Shown here: positions 27,674-35,930 of the stretch, in pieces
How positions within the stretch are numbered: the first letter of the stretch is position 1
Layout: each line of letters starts with the position of its first letter
Origin: Nostoc commune NIES-4072
GTDB lineage: Bacteria > Cyanobacteriota > Cyanobacteriia > Cyanobacteriales > Nostocaceae
DNA: 64,000 bases
Reading direction: 5' to 3'
Assembly: GCF_003113895.1 (NCBI RefSeq)
Contig: NZ_BDUD01000001.1
Location: 4,249,513-4,313,512 of the forward strand
Notes under the pieces: generated by a model
What the model saw: the letters and a program-made list of their open reading frames with translations, nothing else
What the model was told of the DNA's origin: nothing
The model's database searches: none
Position numbers and translations under genes: made by a program

Positions 27674-29035
27674 ATGTTACAAGAAGCCAGCACCCGTCTC
27701 ATAGTACCGGAACCATCAGAAGACTTAATCGCCAACGAGCCTTGGTCGATAGAAAACTATGCTGATGGTTTAATGGATGAACTCTTTGCCGATATCGACT
27801 CGATTCTGGATGTTAGTAGTAATCTGCTTTCTCAAACCGTTAGGCACAGTAGGCAGAAGAAATCGAACCAGTTTGTTGCTGGAGTTTCTCCCCAAGCTCA
27901 ACGCCAGTCACCTCCAGAAAATGTGGTGCAAACTGTTATGACGATGCCACCGATTATCTTACCAAACACAGTAAACCAACCATTGCAGTCAGTTACTCAA
28001 GATAACCACAAACACTTGAGTACCTTTGTATTTGACACCGCCGCCGTAAAAAGAGTTAGTAGAAAGCGTCAGAAAAGTAGTCATAATTTGGGCAAACTGC
28101 TGATGGTGGGAACAACTTTAGGCGTGGCGATCGCTGGTACTATTTACTTGGTACAGTCTGGAGTCGTATATCCTTTCAATACCAACTTGACCCAGCCAGC
28201 TGTTCTAGGGCCGCAACCGCAGTCACAATTGCCAACAAAAGTAGAAATTGAGGCAGATTTAGTTGACTACATGCTCCAATCGCTGGCAGTTATAGATAAG
28301 CAAGAAACAACACCCAATCAAAAATCTACCATACGTGGATTTTCCAATCAGGCAAATACTAACCAAATAGCCCTTAATAACAGGCAAACAACTGCTAATT
28401 TACCATCACTGCCACTTCTAGCTAACAACACACCACCAGCCCCCAACCGTTCTGGAAGCGTTGTTGAGCGCATCTATGTTCCCGTTTATCAAGCGCCGTC
28501 GCCAATGCGCTACGCACTACCGGCTATTCCTGGTAGTCCTACACTTTTACCACGAGTTGCGAGTGCGTTACAAGAATCTCAACCGAATGTTGTGAAAAGT
28601 GCCCTGAATACGGTGCGACAAGCTGCCAAACCTGTAACTGTCAACATGTTAGCTGCGGCTGTAAGAGCCGAACTTAAACCTGTAGCTGCGAAAACTGCAC
28701 CGATTACCGTGCGGCAAACACCCAGCCCTCTGCCTGCATTACCAGTAGTTCCATTACGCGCAGCCCTTGCGCCAGAGTCAGAACCAACTATTACCCAAGA
28801 ACAAGTATATCCGGCAGTTGCGATCGCAGATGCTCCGAGTAATACCTTAGAAGGATTACTCGAGTTAGGCAACAAATCTGCCGCTTTATTTAAAATTGAT
28901 GGCGTGACTCGCCGCATCAATATGGGTGAAAGTATCGGCGAAAGCGGTTGGACATTAGTCGATGTGAGTAATGGTGAAGCTGTTATCCGCCGTAATGGCG
29001 AAGTGCGATCAATTTACGCAGGGCAGAAATTATAA
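27674..29035 (+). CDS. One-TM protein with GspC/PilP-like C-terminal module
   Basis: From the ATG at 27674 (MLQEASTRLIVPEPSEDL) this is 453 residues. An acidic cytoplasmic N-terminal part (about 1-125) precedes a basic patch and one membrane helix (GKLLMVGTTLGVAIAGTIYL, about 138-158). A long Pro-, Ala- and Thr-rich disordered region follows. The last 60 residues (LLELGNKSAALFKIDGVTRR, then GESIGESGWTLVDVSNGEAV) look like the homology region of GspC/PulC/PilP, which links inner-membrane machinery to an outer-membrane secretin. A role in envelope or pilus assembly is an inference. An upstream TTG at 27545 would add 43 residues. Confidence 0.65.
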   Translation: MLQEASTRLIVPEPSEDLIANEPWSIENYADGLMDELFADIDSILDVSSNLLSQTVRHSRQKKSNQFVAGVSPQAQRQSPPENVVQTVMTMPPIILPNTVNQPLQSVTQDNHKHLSTFVFDTAAVKRVSRKRQKSSHNLGKLLMVGTTLGVAIAGTIYLVQSGVVYPFNTNLTQPAVLGPQPQSQLPTKVEIEADLVDYMLQSLAVIDKQETTPNQKSTIRGFSNQANTNQIALNNRQTTANLPSLPLLANNTPPAPNRSGSVVERIYVPVYQAPSPMRYALPAIPGSPTLLPRVASALQESQPNVVKSALNTVRQAAKPVTVNMLAAAVRAELKPVAAKTAPITVRQTPSPLPALPVVPLRAALAPESEPTITQEQVYPAVAIADAPSNTLEGLLELGNKSAALFKIDGVTRRINMGESIGESGWTLVDVSNGEAVIRRNGEVRSIYAGQKL

Positions 29036-29089
29036 TAACCTGTTTAAACCTCTCGAACTTCGCTTGATACACAACATTAGTCTGTATCA

Positions 29090-31408
29090 TTATTTCTGAG
29101 GAAGCAAATCTTTATTTCCCTCTTGACGGCGAGTGCGAAAACCCTGTCTTCCATTAACTTGGTCAAAGAGGACATCGTATTTATCAAAAAATGCGATGCC
29201 AGTATTTACAAATATAGGAAGTTCTGCCTGTGGCGAGATACTTAAATTCCAGCGATTAAATCCGTCGCGGGTTCCTGGTGTCACGCTGTAATCAAAAATG
29301 CCATTAATTGCTACTTTCAAAGCATTTGTTGAGCGCAATATTCCTGGTTTGAGTTTACCTGCTGTGGAAGCTGACTTGAATTCAGTCAAAGCATTAATAG
29401 TTCCAGTATCAGTGACCATTGTACCATTACAAGAATTTTTAGCAGCACTTCCAGCAAGAGTTAAACAAACTTTGCTCAGTCGAGAGTCCCATCTGTTACC
29501 GGGTACACCATTAATTTCAGGTTGTTTACTCCAAGGAGCCATTTTGAAACCTGCTTGATTGTCAGCAGTTAAACCGAGAATTAGGCTGCCATTGTTGTTA
29601 CTACCACCATTGCCAACTACGATAAATCCGTTACTCAGATTGCCTGGTAATTTTCTCAACGGATTATAGAGAAGTGACTTTTCAAAATAGTTAACACCGA
29701 TAATACCAGAAAATGGCACACCACTCTTTGCTGAACAATTAGGCTTTTGAGCAGTACATTGGCGACTAGTAACAATCTGTACCGGAACGGGTTCTGCGGC
29801 GGGAAGCAAACCAAATCGGATATTAGTATAAACTAATTCTCCCTCCAGGATAGTACCATCACTTAATACCTCCTTGATATTTTGTCCCGTGCTGCGAATA
29901 GGGGCATTGCCTAAAAACTCTTTGGGAACTCGCAGCCCTGCTGACCCTGTATCTAATAAGATACGCCTTGGTTTACCACCTGCGATCGCCATTTCCAAAA
30001 AATAGCCACGAACACGTTGACCGAGGGAAGGTTTTGTGTATAAAGGTAGGGATATGGTATTAAAACTTGGCTTGCGGGGTGTATTTTGAGAGATGTCGCG
30101 TAACGCTGAATTGGGGAAAAGAGTTGCAAATGCTGACTGTCGTTGCGCTGCTGGTTCAGGCGCGATATCCCAAAGGCTTTCGTAATAGAAAAAGCCGATA
30201 CCTAAACCGCGTTGTTGCGTTGCTTCTACCTGGGATTGGATTTGTGGTAAGGCAACTGGGCGATTTCGTAACCCCGCCATAATACCGATACCAGTTGGGA
30301 TGACTTGTTTTGTTTCTAAAATTTCTGGGCGGTTAATTTGAGCGATAAAACTTTCTAAATCATTACGGTATACTTGCATAACCAACTCATCAACAATACC
30401 CAACCGTACCCAGTTGAGCCAGTCTTGCAGTTGTAGCTTATAGGCGAAATCATAATAATTAGGAGCAACTGAGAAAATAGCATTCGGTTTTCTAGCTTTC
30501 ACAGTTTGGTAGAGGTCTACCATGAATGTGCTGATTTTATCTGCCCGCCATTTTATCCATGCTTGGGCTTGAGGATTAGGCGGGGGAGGATTGCCAGTTT
30601 CTTGGGTGTATAGACTAATTGTGTATTTATCGTAACCAAAATCCACAGGTAAACTCGTATGGTCGTCAAATTGAACGCCATCAGCATCGTATTGAGTAAT
30701 GACTTCCATCACGAGTTCAGTGATAAACTTTTGCACTTCCGGGTGAAACGGATTCAACCACGCTACTTCACCCGCAGCACTAATTGAAGTTTGAGTTCCA
30801 TCTCGCTTTTGTGTCAGCCAATCTGGATGCTGGGATGCAAGTTCCGAACTGAGGGGAACCATGAAACCAAATTCAAACCAGGGTATTGCTAGTAGCCCTT
30901 CTCTGCGGGCTTGGCTGATAATGTCTGCAATCACATCTTGTCCATCTGTTCCCTTGAAGAAGAAGGGAATACCCATTTTTTGCATGATGGCACTGGGGTA
31001 ATGTGTATAGCCATCGTTCCACACTACTGGATAAACAGTGTTAAAGTTTAACTGCCGCAGTTGGCTCATGGCTGCTTGTACCTTTGAGCGATTTCTGAAA
31101 ACGCTAAAATCGTTACCACTCAGCCACACTCCCCGAATTTCTTGACGAGGTTGAGGAGGTAGTTGGGCAACAGCAGGGGCAAAAGTGTTGAGTAGTAATG
31201 CCGCAACGAATGATATTAGACATAATAATGGCAGCAGACGCTTCTTTAAAAGCCACCAACCTTGATGAATGAGGCGACTAGGCGCAATACCAGACGCTTT
31301 GCGTAGCTTGCTGCGACATAAGAGTAAGCCTCTACGCACAAGCTTAAATAGTAAGTTAGTTAAAGTAGCATTAATTTCTATGCTTTTTTCCCAGAACTGA
31401 GTTGCCAT
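29090..31408 (-). CDS. GHL10-type glycoside hydrolase fused to a pepsin-like aspartic protease
   Basis: This 772-residue exported protein has a basic leader, then a membrane or signal helix (about 58-80). The GHL10 (DUF187) glycosyl-hydrolase-like TIM barrel spans about 88-400 (EIRGVWLSGNDFSVF, NFNTVYPVVWNDGYTHYPS, QYDADGVQFDDHTSLP, PNYYDFAYKLQLQDWLNWV). The C-terminal part (about 455-760) has pepsin (A1) features in order: RRILLDTGSAGLRVP (about 486), a flap-like segment ending ELVYTNIRFG, VPFSGIIGVNYF, GSLILG, then MVTDTGTINAL (about 667). Two DTG motifs about 180 residues apart fit one bilobal aspartic protease. A cell-wall or polysaccharide role is likely. Substrates are unknown. Confidence 0.85.
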   Translation of the reverse strand: MATQFWEKSIEINATLTNLLFKLVRRGLLLCRSKLRKASGIAPSRLIHQGWWLLKKRLLPLLCLISFVAALLLNTFAPAVAQLPPQPRQEIRGVWLSGNDFSVFRNRSKVQAAMSQLRQLNFNTVYPVVWNDGYTHYPSAIMQKMGIPFFFKGTDGQDVIADIISQARREGLLAIPWFEFGFMVPLSSELASQHPDWLTQKRDGTQTSISAAGEVAWLNPFHPEVQKFITELVMEVITQYDADGVQFDDHTSLPVDFGYDKYTISLYTQETGNPPPPNPQAQAWIKWRADKISTFMVDLYQTVKARKPNAIFSVAPNYYDFAYKLQLQDWLNWVRLGIVDELVMQVYRNDLESFIAQINRPEILETKQVIPTGIGIMAGLRNRPVALPQIQSQVEATQQRGLGIGFFYYESLWDIAPEPAAQRQSAFATLFPNSALRDISQNTPRKPSFNTISLPLYTKPSLGQRVRGYFLEMAIAGGKPRRILLDTGSAGLRVPKEFLGNAPIRSTGQNIKEVLSDGTILEGELVYTNIRFGLLPAAEPVPVQIVTSRQCTAQKPNCSAKSGVPFSGIIGVNYFEKSLLYNPLRKLPGNLSNGFIVVGNGGSNNNGSLILGLTADNQAGFKMAPWSKQPEINGVPGNRWDSRLSKVCLTLAGSAAKNSCNGTMVTDTGTINALTEFKSASTAGKLKPGILRSTNALKVAINGIFDYSVTPGTRDGFNRWNLSISPQAELPIFVNTGIAFFDKYDVLFDQVNGRQGFRTRRQEGNKDLLPQK

Positions 31409-31773
31409 TACTTCTGCTTACTAAATGAGGTTAATTGGTTATGCTTCATTCCATATCAACATTAAATTGCTGCACCAGGAAAACTGATACAGTAATTTAG
31501 CTGCAAGATAGTTGACGCAGTTATCGGGTTAGTAGTGCCAAGTATAAATGTTTCAAATGTAACCTGTAATATATTTTTGCTGCTCTCATACCAGTTTTAA
31601 AAATGATTGTGACAGATGGACAGAGAAAACCCACATACACTAAGCGGTTTCCAATCCAAAATCCAAAATCCAAAATGGTATCACACCTATGCCTGGTAGA
31701 TTTTTTGCATAGTACCATTCCTCTTATTGGAATTAAGTCACAATGATAATAGACAATCATAGAGGATGCTGTT
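31409..31773. other. Divergent intergenic region with a heptamer repeat
   Basis: No gene is seen. Heptamer units AATCCAA/AATCCAA lie at about 31652-31676. The rest is plain AT-rich sequence. Confidence 0.45.
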
Positions 31774-32088
31774 ATGTTTCGTCTAACTCAAACTGTTCGG
31801 AACTTGTTTATTCGGATTCAAGGCTTGTTTGGTGTTTTATTCCAAAGTATTTCCAATTTGTTCGGAAATTTCTTTGGTTTTTTTGCCAACTTGTTTGGAT
31901 TCAATAGCTCTGGTTATTTCTTGGAATCTGATCAGCAGCAAGGTATAAAACAAGCTTCTGCAAAAGAGCAAATTGAAACGAATCAGGATAACACTCCGAA
32001 AATTTCCGCCACTACTACCCGCCGTCGTCCTAATGCCAAAATTGACGACTACTTCCTCAATATGGCTCGTGATGTGAAAAAGAACTAA
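31774..32088 (+). CDS. Small Phe-rich amphipathic protein (hypothetical)
   Basis: This 104-residue protein has residues 1-48 as one long Phe/Leu-rich stretch (LFGVLFQSISNLFGNFFGFF) with a recurrent N-L-F-G-x-F pattern, resembling an amphipathic or membrane-inserted helix pair. The second half is polar and ends with RRRPNAKIDDYFLNMARDVK. No family I can name with certainty. A role at a membrane is an inference. It stands alone and is not part of an operon. Confidence 0.65.
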   Translation: MFRLTQTVRNLFIRIQGLFGVLFQSISNLFGNFFGFFANLFGFNSSGYFLESDQQQGIKQASAKEQIETNQDNTPKISATTTRRRPNAKIDDYFLNMARDVKKN

Positions 32089-32121
32089 CAAAAGCCATCA
32101 ATTATAGGGTGATCTTAGTAA

Positions 32122-32347
32122 TGCGTTAGCGTACCACTCCGTGGAAGCATGCTACGCAAAGCGTCTCGTAGAGAAGCTTACCATAGGTATCGCTATCGCT
32201 CTTAAATCGAAAAAAATAACCTAAGCTTTCTGTTGCTTATCGCTTCAGCATTACGGCGATTAGGCTTCAGAATTTTTATTTGACTTTTTTTACTTTTTGT
32301 AATTTCCATTTTTAGGTGCGATGTCTACGACGGGCTACGCCTACGCA
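32122..32347. repeat. Dispersed palindromic repeats
   Basis: No gene is seen. GCATGCTACGCAAAGCGTCTCG and a following CGCTATCGCT block are at 32145-32200. GCGATGTCTACGACGGGCTA followed by CGCCTACGC lies at 32319-32347. The latter recurs at 46973-47002, in diverged form inside the rhodanese pseudogene (35671-35700), and reversed near 33246. Confidence 0.7.
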
Positions 32348-32366
32348 CTGTAAAGAAAAGGTAGAG

Positions 32367-32744
32367 CTACCAATTAATTAGTGTTAAAATTGTTACCTTC
32401 GCAAACTCTTGATCGGCAGTTACCAAACTTGCTGAATTTTGGATCGCCATTGCTGCAATAATTGCATCTGGTAGTTTCAACCGATATTGCTGGCGAATTT
32501 CAATGATTTTCTTAATCAAAACAGCATCACTCGCTACTAAATTGACAACCTCAACTCGTTGCAAAAACTGCTCAAAAAGCTGACGATCCTCTTGACTTAG
32601 CCCTGAAAACGCGAGAAATTCAATTTTGCTAATAACTGAAACTCCAATCCAATCAGCACCTTGGAGTAATTGAATAAGTTGAGAATTTCCTTGAAGCAAA
32701 GCTACTATCGCATTCGTATCCAACACGTAGCGATTACCATTCAT
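32367..32744 (-). CDS. VapC-type PIN-domain toxin
   Basis: This 125-residue PIN ribonuclease shows the four acidic positions: YVLDTNAIVAL (Asp), VSVISKIEFL (Glu), LPDAIIAAMAI (Asp) and LVTADQEF (Asp). VapC toxins cut tRNA or rRNA when freed from their antitoxin. The gene start overlaps the end of the upstream partner by 11 bp, the usual translational coupling of such pairs. The length and residues suggest it is intact. Confidence 0.92.
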   Translation of the reverse strand: MNGNRYVLDTNAIVALLQGNSQLIQLLQGADWIGVSVISKIEFLAFSGLSQEDRQLFEQFLQRVEVVNLVASDAVLIKKIIEIRQQYRLKLPDAIIAAMAIQNSASLVTADQEFAKVTILTLINW

Positions 32745-32958
32745 CGCGTAGATTCCTCTGCATTGCTACCGCATCTCCCCTCCAACTTAATCGCCCCACC
32801 AAATCAGAGAAATCATAACTAGGTTGTTGCTTTTCCTCTGACGAAACTGGATTCAAAACAACTACAATGTCCACTTCAACCGCCGCTAACTGCGTTGGAA
32901 TATTAAGATTTAAATATCCTGATTCATCGATTTTAGTTGTAAGTTTTAAAACTTCCAT
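32734..32958 (-). CDS. Antitoxin-like partner of the PIN toxin
   Basis: This is 74 residues from the Met at 32958 (MEVLKLTTKIDESGYLNLNI), or 82 from 32982. The N-terminal half resembles the small DNA-binding or beta-strand module of cyanobacterial antitoxins coupled to PIN toxins. The C-terminal tail ends in WRGDAVAMQRNLRDEW, which would fold onto the toxin. Its identity as antitoxin rests mainly on the overlap with the toxin gene. Confidence 0.8.
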   Translation of the reverse strand: MEVLKLTTKIDESGYLNLNIPTQLAAVEVDIVVVLNPVSSEEKQQPSYDFSDLVGRLSWRGDAVAMQRNLRDEW

Positions 32959-32982
32959 TGCCAAATAATTAGTAAACCTCAT

Positions 32983-33355
32983 CTTATTCTAAATTTTGTA
33001 GAGCAAACGTAGTCTCCCTTTGGAAGAAGACTGCACTAACTCACTACGAACTTGCTTATTCATCAATTAAAATTTGACACGCCCTAGAAACTAAGCACAA
33101 TTCTAATCACTTTGTGCCTAGTTCTCTCATTTCTTGGTGGCTTATGAGCATAGTATCAGTTTTCTCAAAAACTTCCGCCTACACTGCTGATAGTGTGAGG
33201 GCGTTTTTCTGGAAAATTATCCAGCTAAAATTAACAAATTTGTATGTGCGTAGGCGTAGCCCAAACCAGCCATCGCATCTTTAATAATAACTATATCCAG
33301 CTTGAGGCTGGACAATAGTTAGAGATATTTTTGAGATTGAATGTTTACTTGATTT
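32983..33355. other. Intergenic region
   Basis: No gene is seen. It contains a reversed copy of the GGGCTACGCCTACGCACATA repeat tail near 33243-33263. Otherwise it is plain AT-rich sequence. Confidence 0.4.
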
Positions 33356-33565
33356 TCAACTTACTAAATCAACTAAGGCGTTGCTCTGAAAGCGCACTAT
33401 AGATGAAACTGAGCAACCCCGATAATTCTCAGAGGTAAATACTGATAGTGTGATATTAGCTTGACCGGGATCTAAAATGCGTTTTACCTTGCAGGTTTGC
33501 ATTTTGTTATTGCAGTAAGCAATAATGCGATCGCCAGCCTTGACTTCCAACGCTTGAATTTTCAA
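33356..33565 (-). CDS. Small hypothetical protein (69 aa)
   Basis: This 69-residue protein begins MKIQALEVKAGDRIIAYCNN and has three Cys (AYCNN, MQTCKVK, RGCSV). Its beta-rich pattern suggests a small SH3-like or OB-like barrel. No family recognised. Codon use is normal. It is isolated, with about 250 bp of AT-rich sequence upstream on its strand. Confidence 0.55.
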   Translation of the reverse strand: MKIQALEVKAGDRIIAYCNNKMQTCKVKRILDPGQANITLSVFTSENYRGCSVSSIVRFQSNALVDLVS

Positions 33566-33790
33566 TTAATACCAACCTTGCCAGGAATTTGCTTCGTTAA
33601 AGAAAAATATATTGTTATATTTCACTTTCCTTAACAATAGCAATGTTTCTTTAAGTATAACACAAAAATTAAAGTTTTTCATTGTATCAATTTAATCTTG
33701 ATAATGTCAAGTTTATTTATCCTCAAAACACTATCTAAATGCTAGATTTTCACAAAATAAGGATAAAATCCCGACCTTCGCGCAGTTTCT

Positions 33791-33840
33791 AGGCCGGAAG
33801 CCTCATCTGAAAAATCCAGATGGCGGGAAACCTCCGCTTT
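33791..33840 (+). promoter_or_regulatory. Structured 5' leader of the adenosine-deaminase-like gene
   Basis: Three hairpins lie nearly back to back: AGGC-CGGAA-GCCT (33791-33803), CATCTG-AAAAATC-CAGATG (33804-33822) and GCGG-GAAACCT-CCGC (33823-33837), the last followed by TTTAATTT. The run ends about 90 bases before the start codon. It could be an attenuator, a riboswitch of a class I cannot name, or a small RNA. It matches no consensus I know well. Confidence 0.4.
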
Positions 33841-33930
33841 AATTTCTCTGGAGCTAATTTTTTCGAGTCTAGATTTTTTCCTTCTATGTTTTTGTTACAA
33901 TCGATGAAATTTTTACATAAAAATACCACT

Positions 33931-34980
33931 ATGGCTTTATATGCTGAATTACATAGACATCTGGGCGGCTCGGTCGTACCAAGAGTTCTATGGCGATATT
34001 TTGAGCGACATTCTTCAGAGTTGATTTCCCGTTTTGCTGACTATTCACAATTTGAAGATTTTTACACCCGTCCACGCAACACCCTGGATGAGTATCTAGA
34101 ATTACACACCCTGGTAGAAAGTGTGCAAACTGTTGAGACTTTGCCTTACTTTATCTATCGGTTGGTGCGGGGTGCTTATATTTTTGAAAATTTGGCTTAT
34201 CTGGAGCTGCGCTACACTCCCTATTTGCGGACACCTGAGCATCTGAGTCAATCAGAAAGAATTGACAAGATGGCAGAAATTGTGCAAGTAGTAGGGCTTG
34301 CTAGCCACCAACCAGAATATCCGATTGTTACTAGCCAAATTCTTTGTATGCACACGCGTTTACCTTATGAGGTGAACAAGGCGATTGTTGATTTGGCAGC
34401 GCAAAATAAGCAATATGTCTGTGCAGTAGATGTAGCGGGGGGTGATAGCTATTATGCCGATCGCTTAGAAGAATGGATTAGCTTATATGATTATGCGCGA
34501 TCGCAGGGCGTTAACACTACCGGACATCTATATGAAACCACTGCTGGCTGTTACCCTGAACTGTTACCCTATCTCATGCGAATCGGTCACGGCATCCAAA
34601 TTCCGCTACTGTATCCAGAGTTACTTAATGATGTAGCTAAACGCGGACAGTGTTTAGAGGTTTGCCCCACAACTTACCTGAAAACTGGTACTTTGCAGGA
34701 TATCCGTCAACTCAAATTAGTTTTTGACCGTTGTTTTGAAGCTGGGGTAGATATTGCTATCTGTACTGATAATGCTGGATTGCACAATGTGCGTCTACCG
34801 TTTGAGTATGAGAATCTCTTGACTTACAACATTATCAGTTTTGCACAACTACAAGCTTGTCAGGATGCAGCTTTCCGTCATGCTTTTGCTTGGCCTTACA
34901 GTCAACGTCCCGCATCTCTGTTGAATGGCTTACTGAAACCTGAACTACCTAAAGTTTTGGCAACAAGGGATAATAATTAA
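33931..34980 (+). CDS. Adenosine deaminase-like metallohydrolase
   Basis: From the ATG at 33931 this is 349 residues of the adenosine/AMP deaminase superfamily, which remove an amino group from purines using a zinc site. Visible motifs: ELHRHLGGSVVPRVLW (HxH), GVNTTGHLYETTAGC (zinc His, then Glu), RIGHGIQIPLL (His) and DIAICTDNAGLHNVRLP (Asp-Asn in place of the usual Asp-Asp). The DD to DN change is unusual and could alter activity. The substrate may be adenosine or another aminopurine or aminopterin. In-frame Mets at 33886 and 33904 give a longer but less typical N-terminus. The upstream leader is highly structured. Confidence 0.85.
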   Translation: MALYAELHRHLGGSVVPRVLWRYFERHSSELISRFADYSQFEDFYTRPRNTLDEYLELHTLVESVQTVETLPYFIYRLVRGAYIFENLAYLELRYTPYLRTPEHLSQSERIDKMAEIVQVVGLASHQPEYPIVTSQILCMHTRLPYEVNKAIVDLAAQNKQYVCAVDVAGGDSYYADRLEEWISLYDYARSQGVNTTGHLYETTAGCYPELLPYLMRIGHGIQIPLLYPELLNDVAKRGQCLEVCPTTYLKTGTLQDIRQLKLVFDRCFEAGVDIAICTDNAGLHNVRLPFEYENLLTYNIISFAQLQACQDAAFRHAFAWPYSQRPASLLNGLLKPELPKVLATRDNN

Positions 34981-35328
34981 CTACACCTAGAGGCAGGAGG
35001 TAGGGCGAGGGAAAGTCGTACTGAATTCCAGAAATTGGATAATTTATTTTTTGGAGTTCCCTAAGCAGAAAGTCAGATAATTTAATGTTAGTTAATGTTG
35101 CATTCAGGTGTTTTTTTCATGCTGTAAAGAAAGCTGTAATGCACAGTAGATATCTTGCAAAAGTCAATTGTTTAGGGATTAAACCACAGACGCACGCAGA
35201 TAATTTATCGGTGTTTATCTGTGGTTTCCTTTTCGCTAAGTTAGATTTTTTCTACAAGTCTAATGTGCAGTACAAAAAAGCAGCAATTATGCAATATATA
35301 GACTTGGATTGATATACCTGGGTTAAGC
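34981..35328. other. Intergenic region with hairpin
   Basis: No convincing gene. AAACCACAGA (35181-35190) and TCTGTGGTTT (35218-35227) form a 10-bp stem around a CGCACGCAGATAATTTATCG loop. It is a repeat-like hairpin rather than a gene-linked terminator. The short plus-strand open frame at 35085-35312 has no family features. Confidence 0.5.
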
Positions 35329-35402
35329 TTAAGCGGCAACACCTTCTGTAGCACCACCGACTGAAATCCAAGCTGCAAGACCACCTTGGATTTCCACTAC
35401 CT

Positions 35403-35495
35403 TAGGACTTACGCAAAAATTGCTAAAAAGCTTAATTTCTCGAACCGCCAAGACGCCAAGAGCGCCGAGAATTCGTAGAGTGTGCGTAAGTCCTA
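35403..35495. mobile_element. 93-bp MITE, copy 3
   Basis: Identical to copies 1 and 2. The flanking duplication is TACCT (35398-35402 and 35496-35500). This copy lies inside a reading frame, so the exact pre-insertion sequence can be read. Confidence 0.93.
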
Positions 35496-35670
35496 TACCT
35501 CAACAAACCCTTCTCCTCTGAGAATTTGTGCAGCCTGGGTTGATTGTTCGTCACTGTCGCCATAAATATAAATATGGCGTTCTTTATGTAGAGCAGATTT
35601 GGCTCTAGATGCCAAATCATTTAATGGGATGGGTATTGCTCCACTGATCCGACCGTTATTGTAGGTGTGG

Positions 35671-35700
35671 CGATGCCTAACGGCGGGCTGCGCCTACGCG
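35671..35700. repeat. Short palindromic repeat inserted in the rhodanese gene
   Basis: ATGCCTAACGGCGGGCTGCG and CCTAC sit inside what was probably a GCGCGATCGCC (HIP1) context. It belongs to the ATGTCTACGACGGGCTACG family (32319, 46973). About 22 net bases were added, which shifts the frame and adds a TAG. Confidence 0.75.
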
Positions 35701-35930
35701 CACATCAACAATTGTAAAACCTGGTTGACCCCATTGCAGGCGGGTCTTTAACTCATGGACATTAGCAACTGAATTATTACTCATAAGTTTTTTGGCTTAT
35801 CACCTCACAAGCAATTTATCAAAAATCCCCGTTTAATTGAGTTTTCTTTACAATTAATAAAAATTTCTCGTGAATTCGCCTTCTTATCTCCTCTACTTAC
35901 CTTGCACCCAGAAGCTATAAACTATAATTT

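Larger units (their letters stand above)
35329..35784 (-). pseudogene. Rhodanese-like gene broken by two insertions
   Basis: The start is the ATG at 35784 (MSNNSVANVHELKTRLQWGQ, then PGFTIVDVR). A short GC-rich repeat follows directly, giving an in-frame stop. The frame then resumes as RHTYNNGRISGAIPIPLNDL and continues to EGFVEV. There the 93-bp MITE interrupts it, after which VEIQGGLAAWISVGG leads to the stop at 35329. Removing the MITE and one copy of its AGGTA duplication restores GFVEVVEIQGG exactly. The fold is a single rhodanese domain (sulfurtransferase-like). No active-site Cys is evident: the usual CxxG loop reads YIYGDSDEQ, so it may already have been non-catalytic. Confidence 0.88.

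Noticed and set aside
33791..33840. Assignment of the leader to a named riboswitch
   Set aside because: None of the consensus motifs I know is present, so it is only reported as a structured leader.
35085..35312. 75-residue frame after the deaminase-like gene
   Set aside because: It runs through a hairpin repeat, has no recognisable domain and no start signal.
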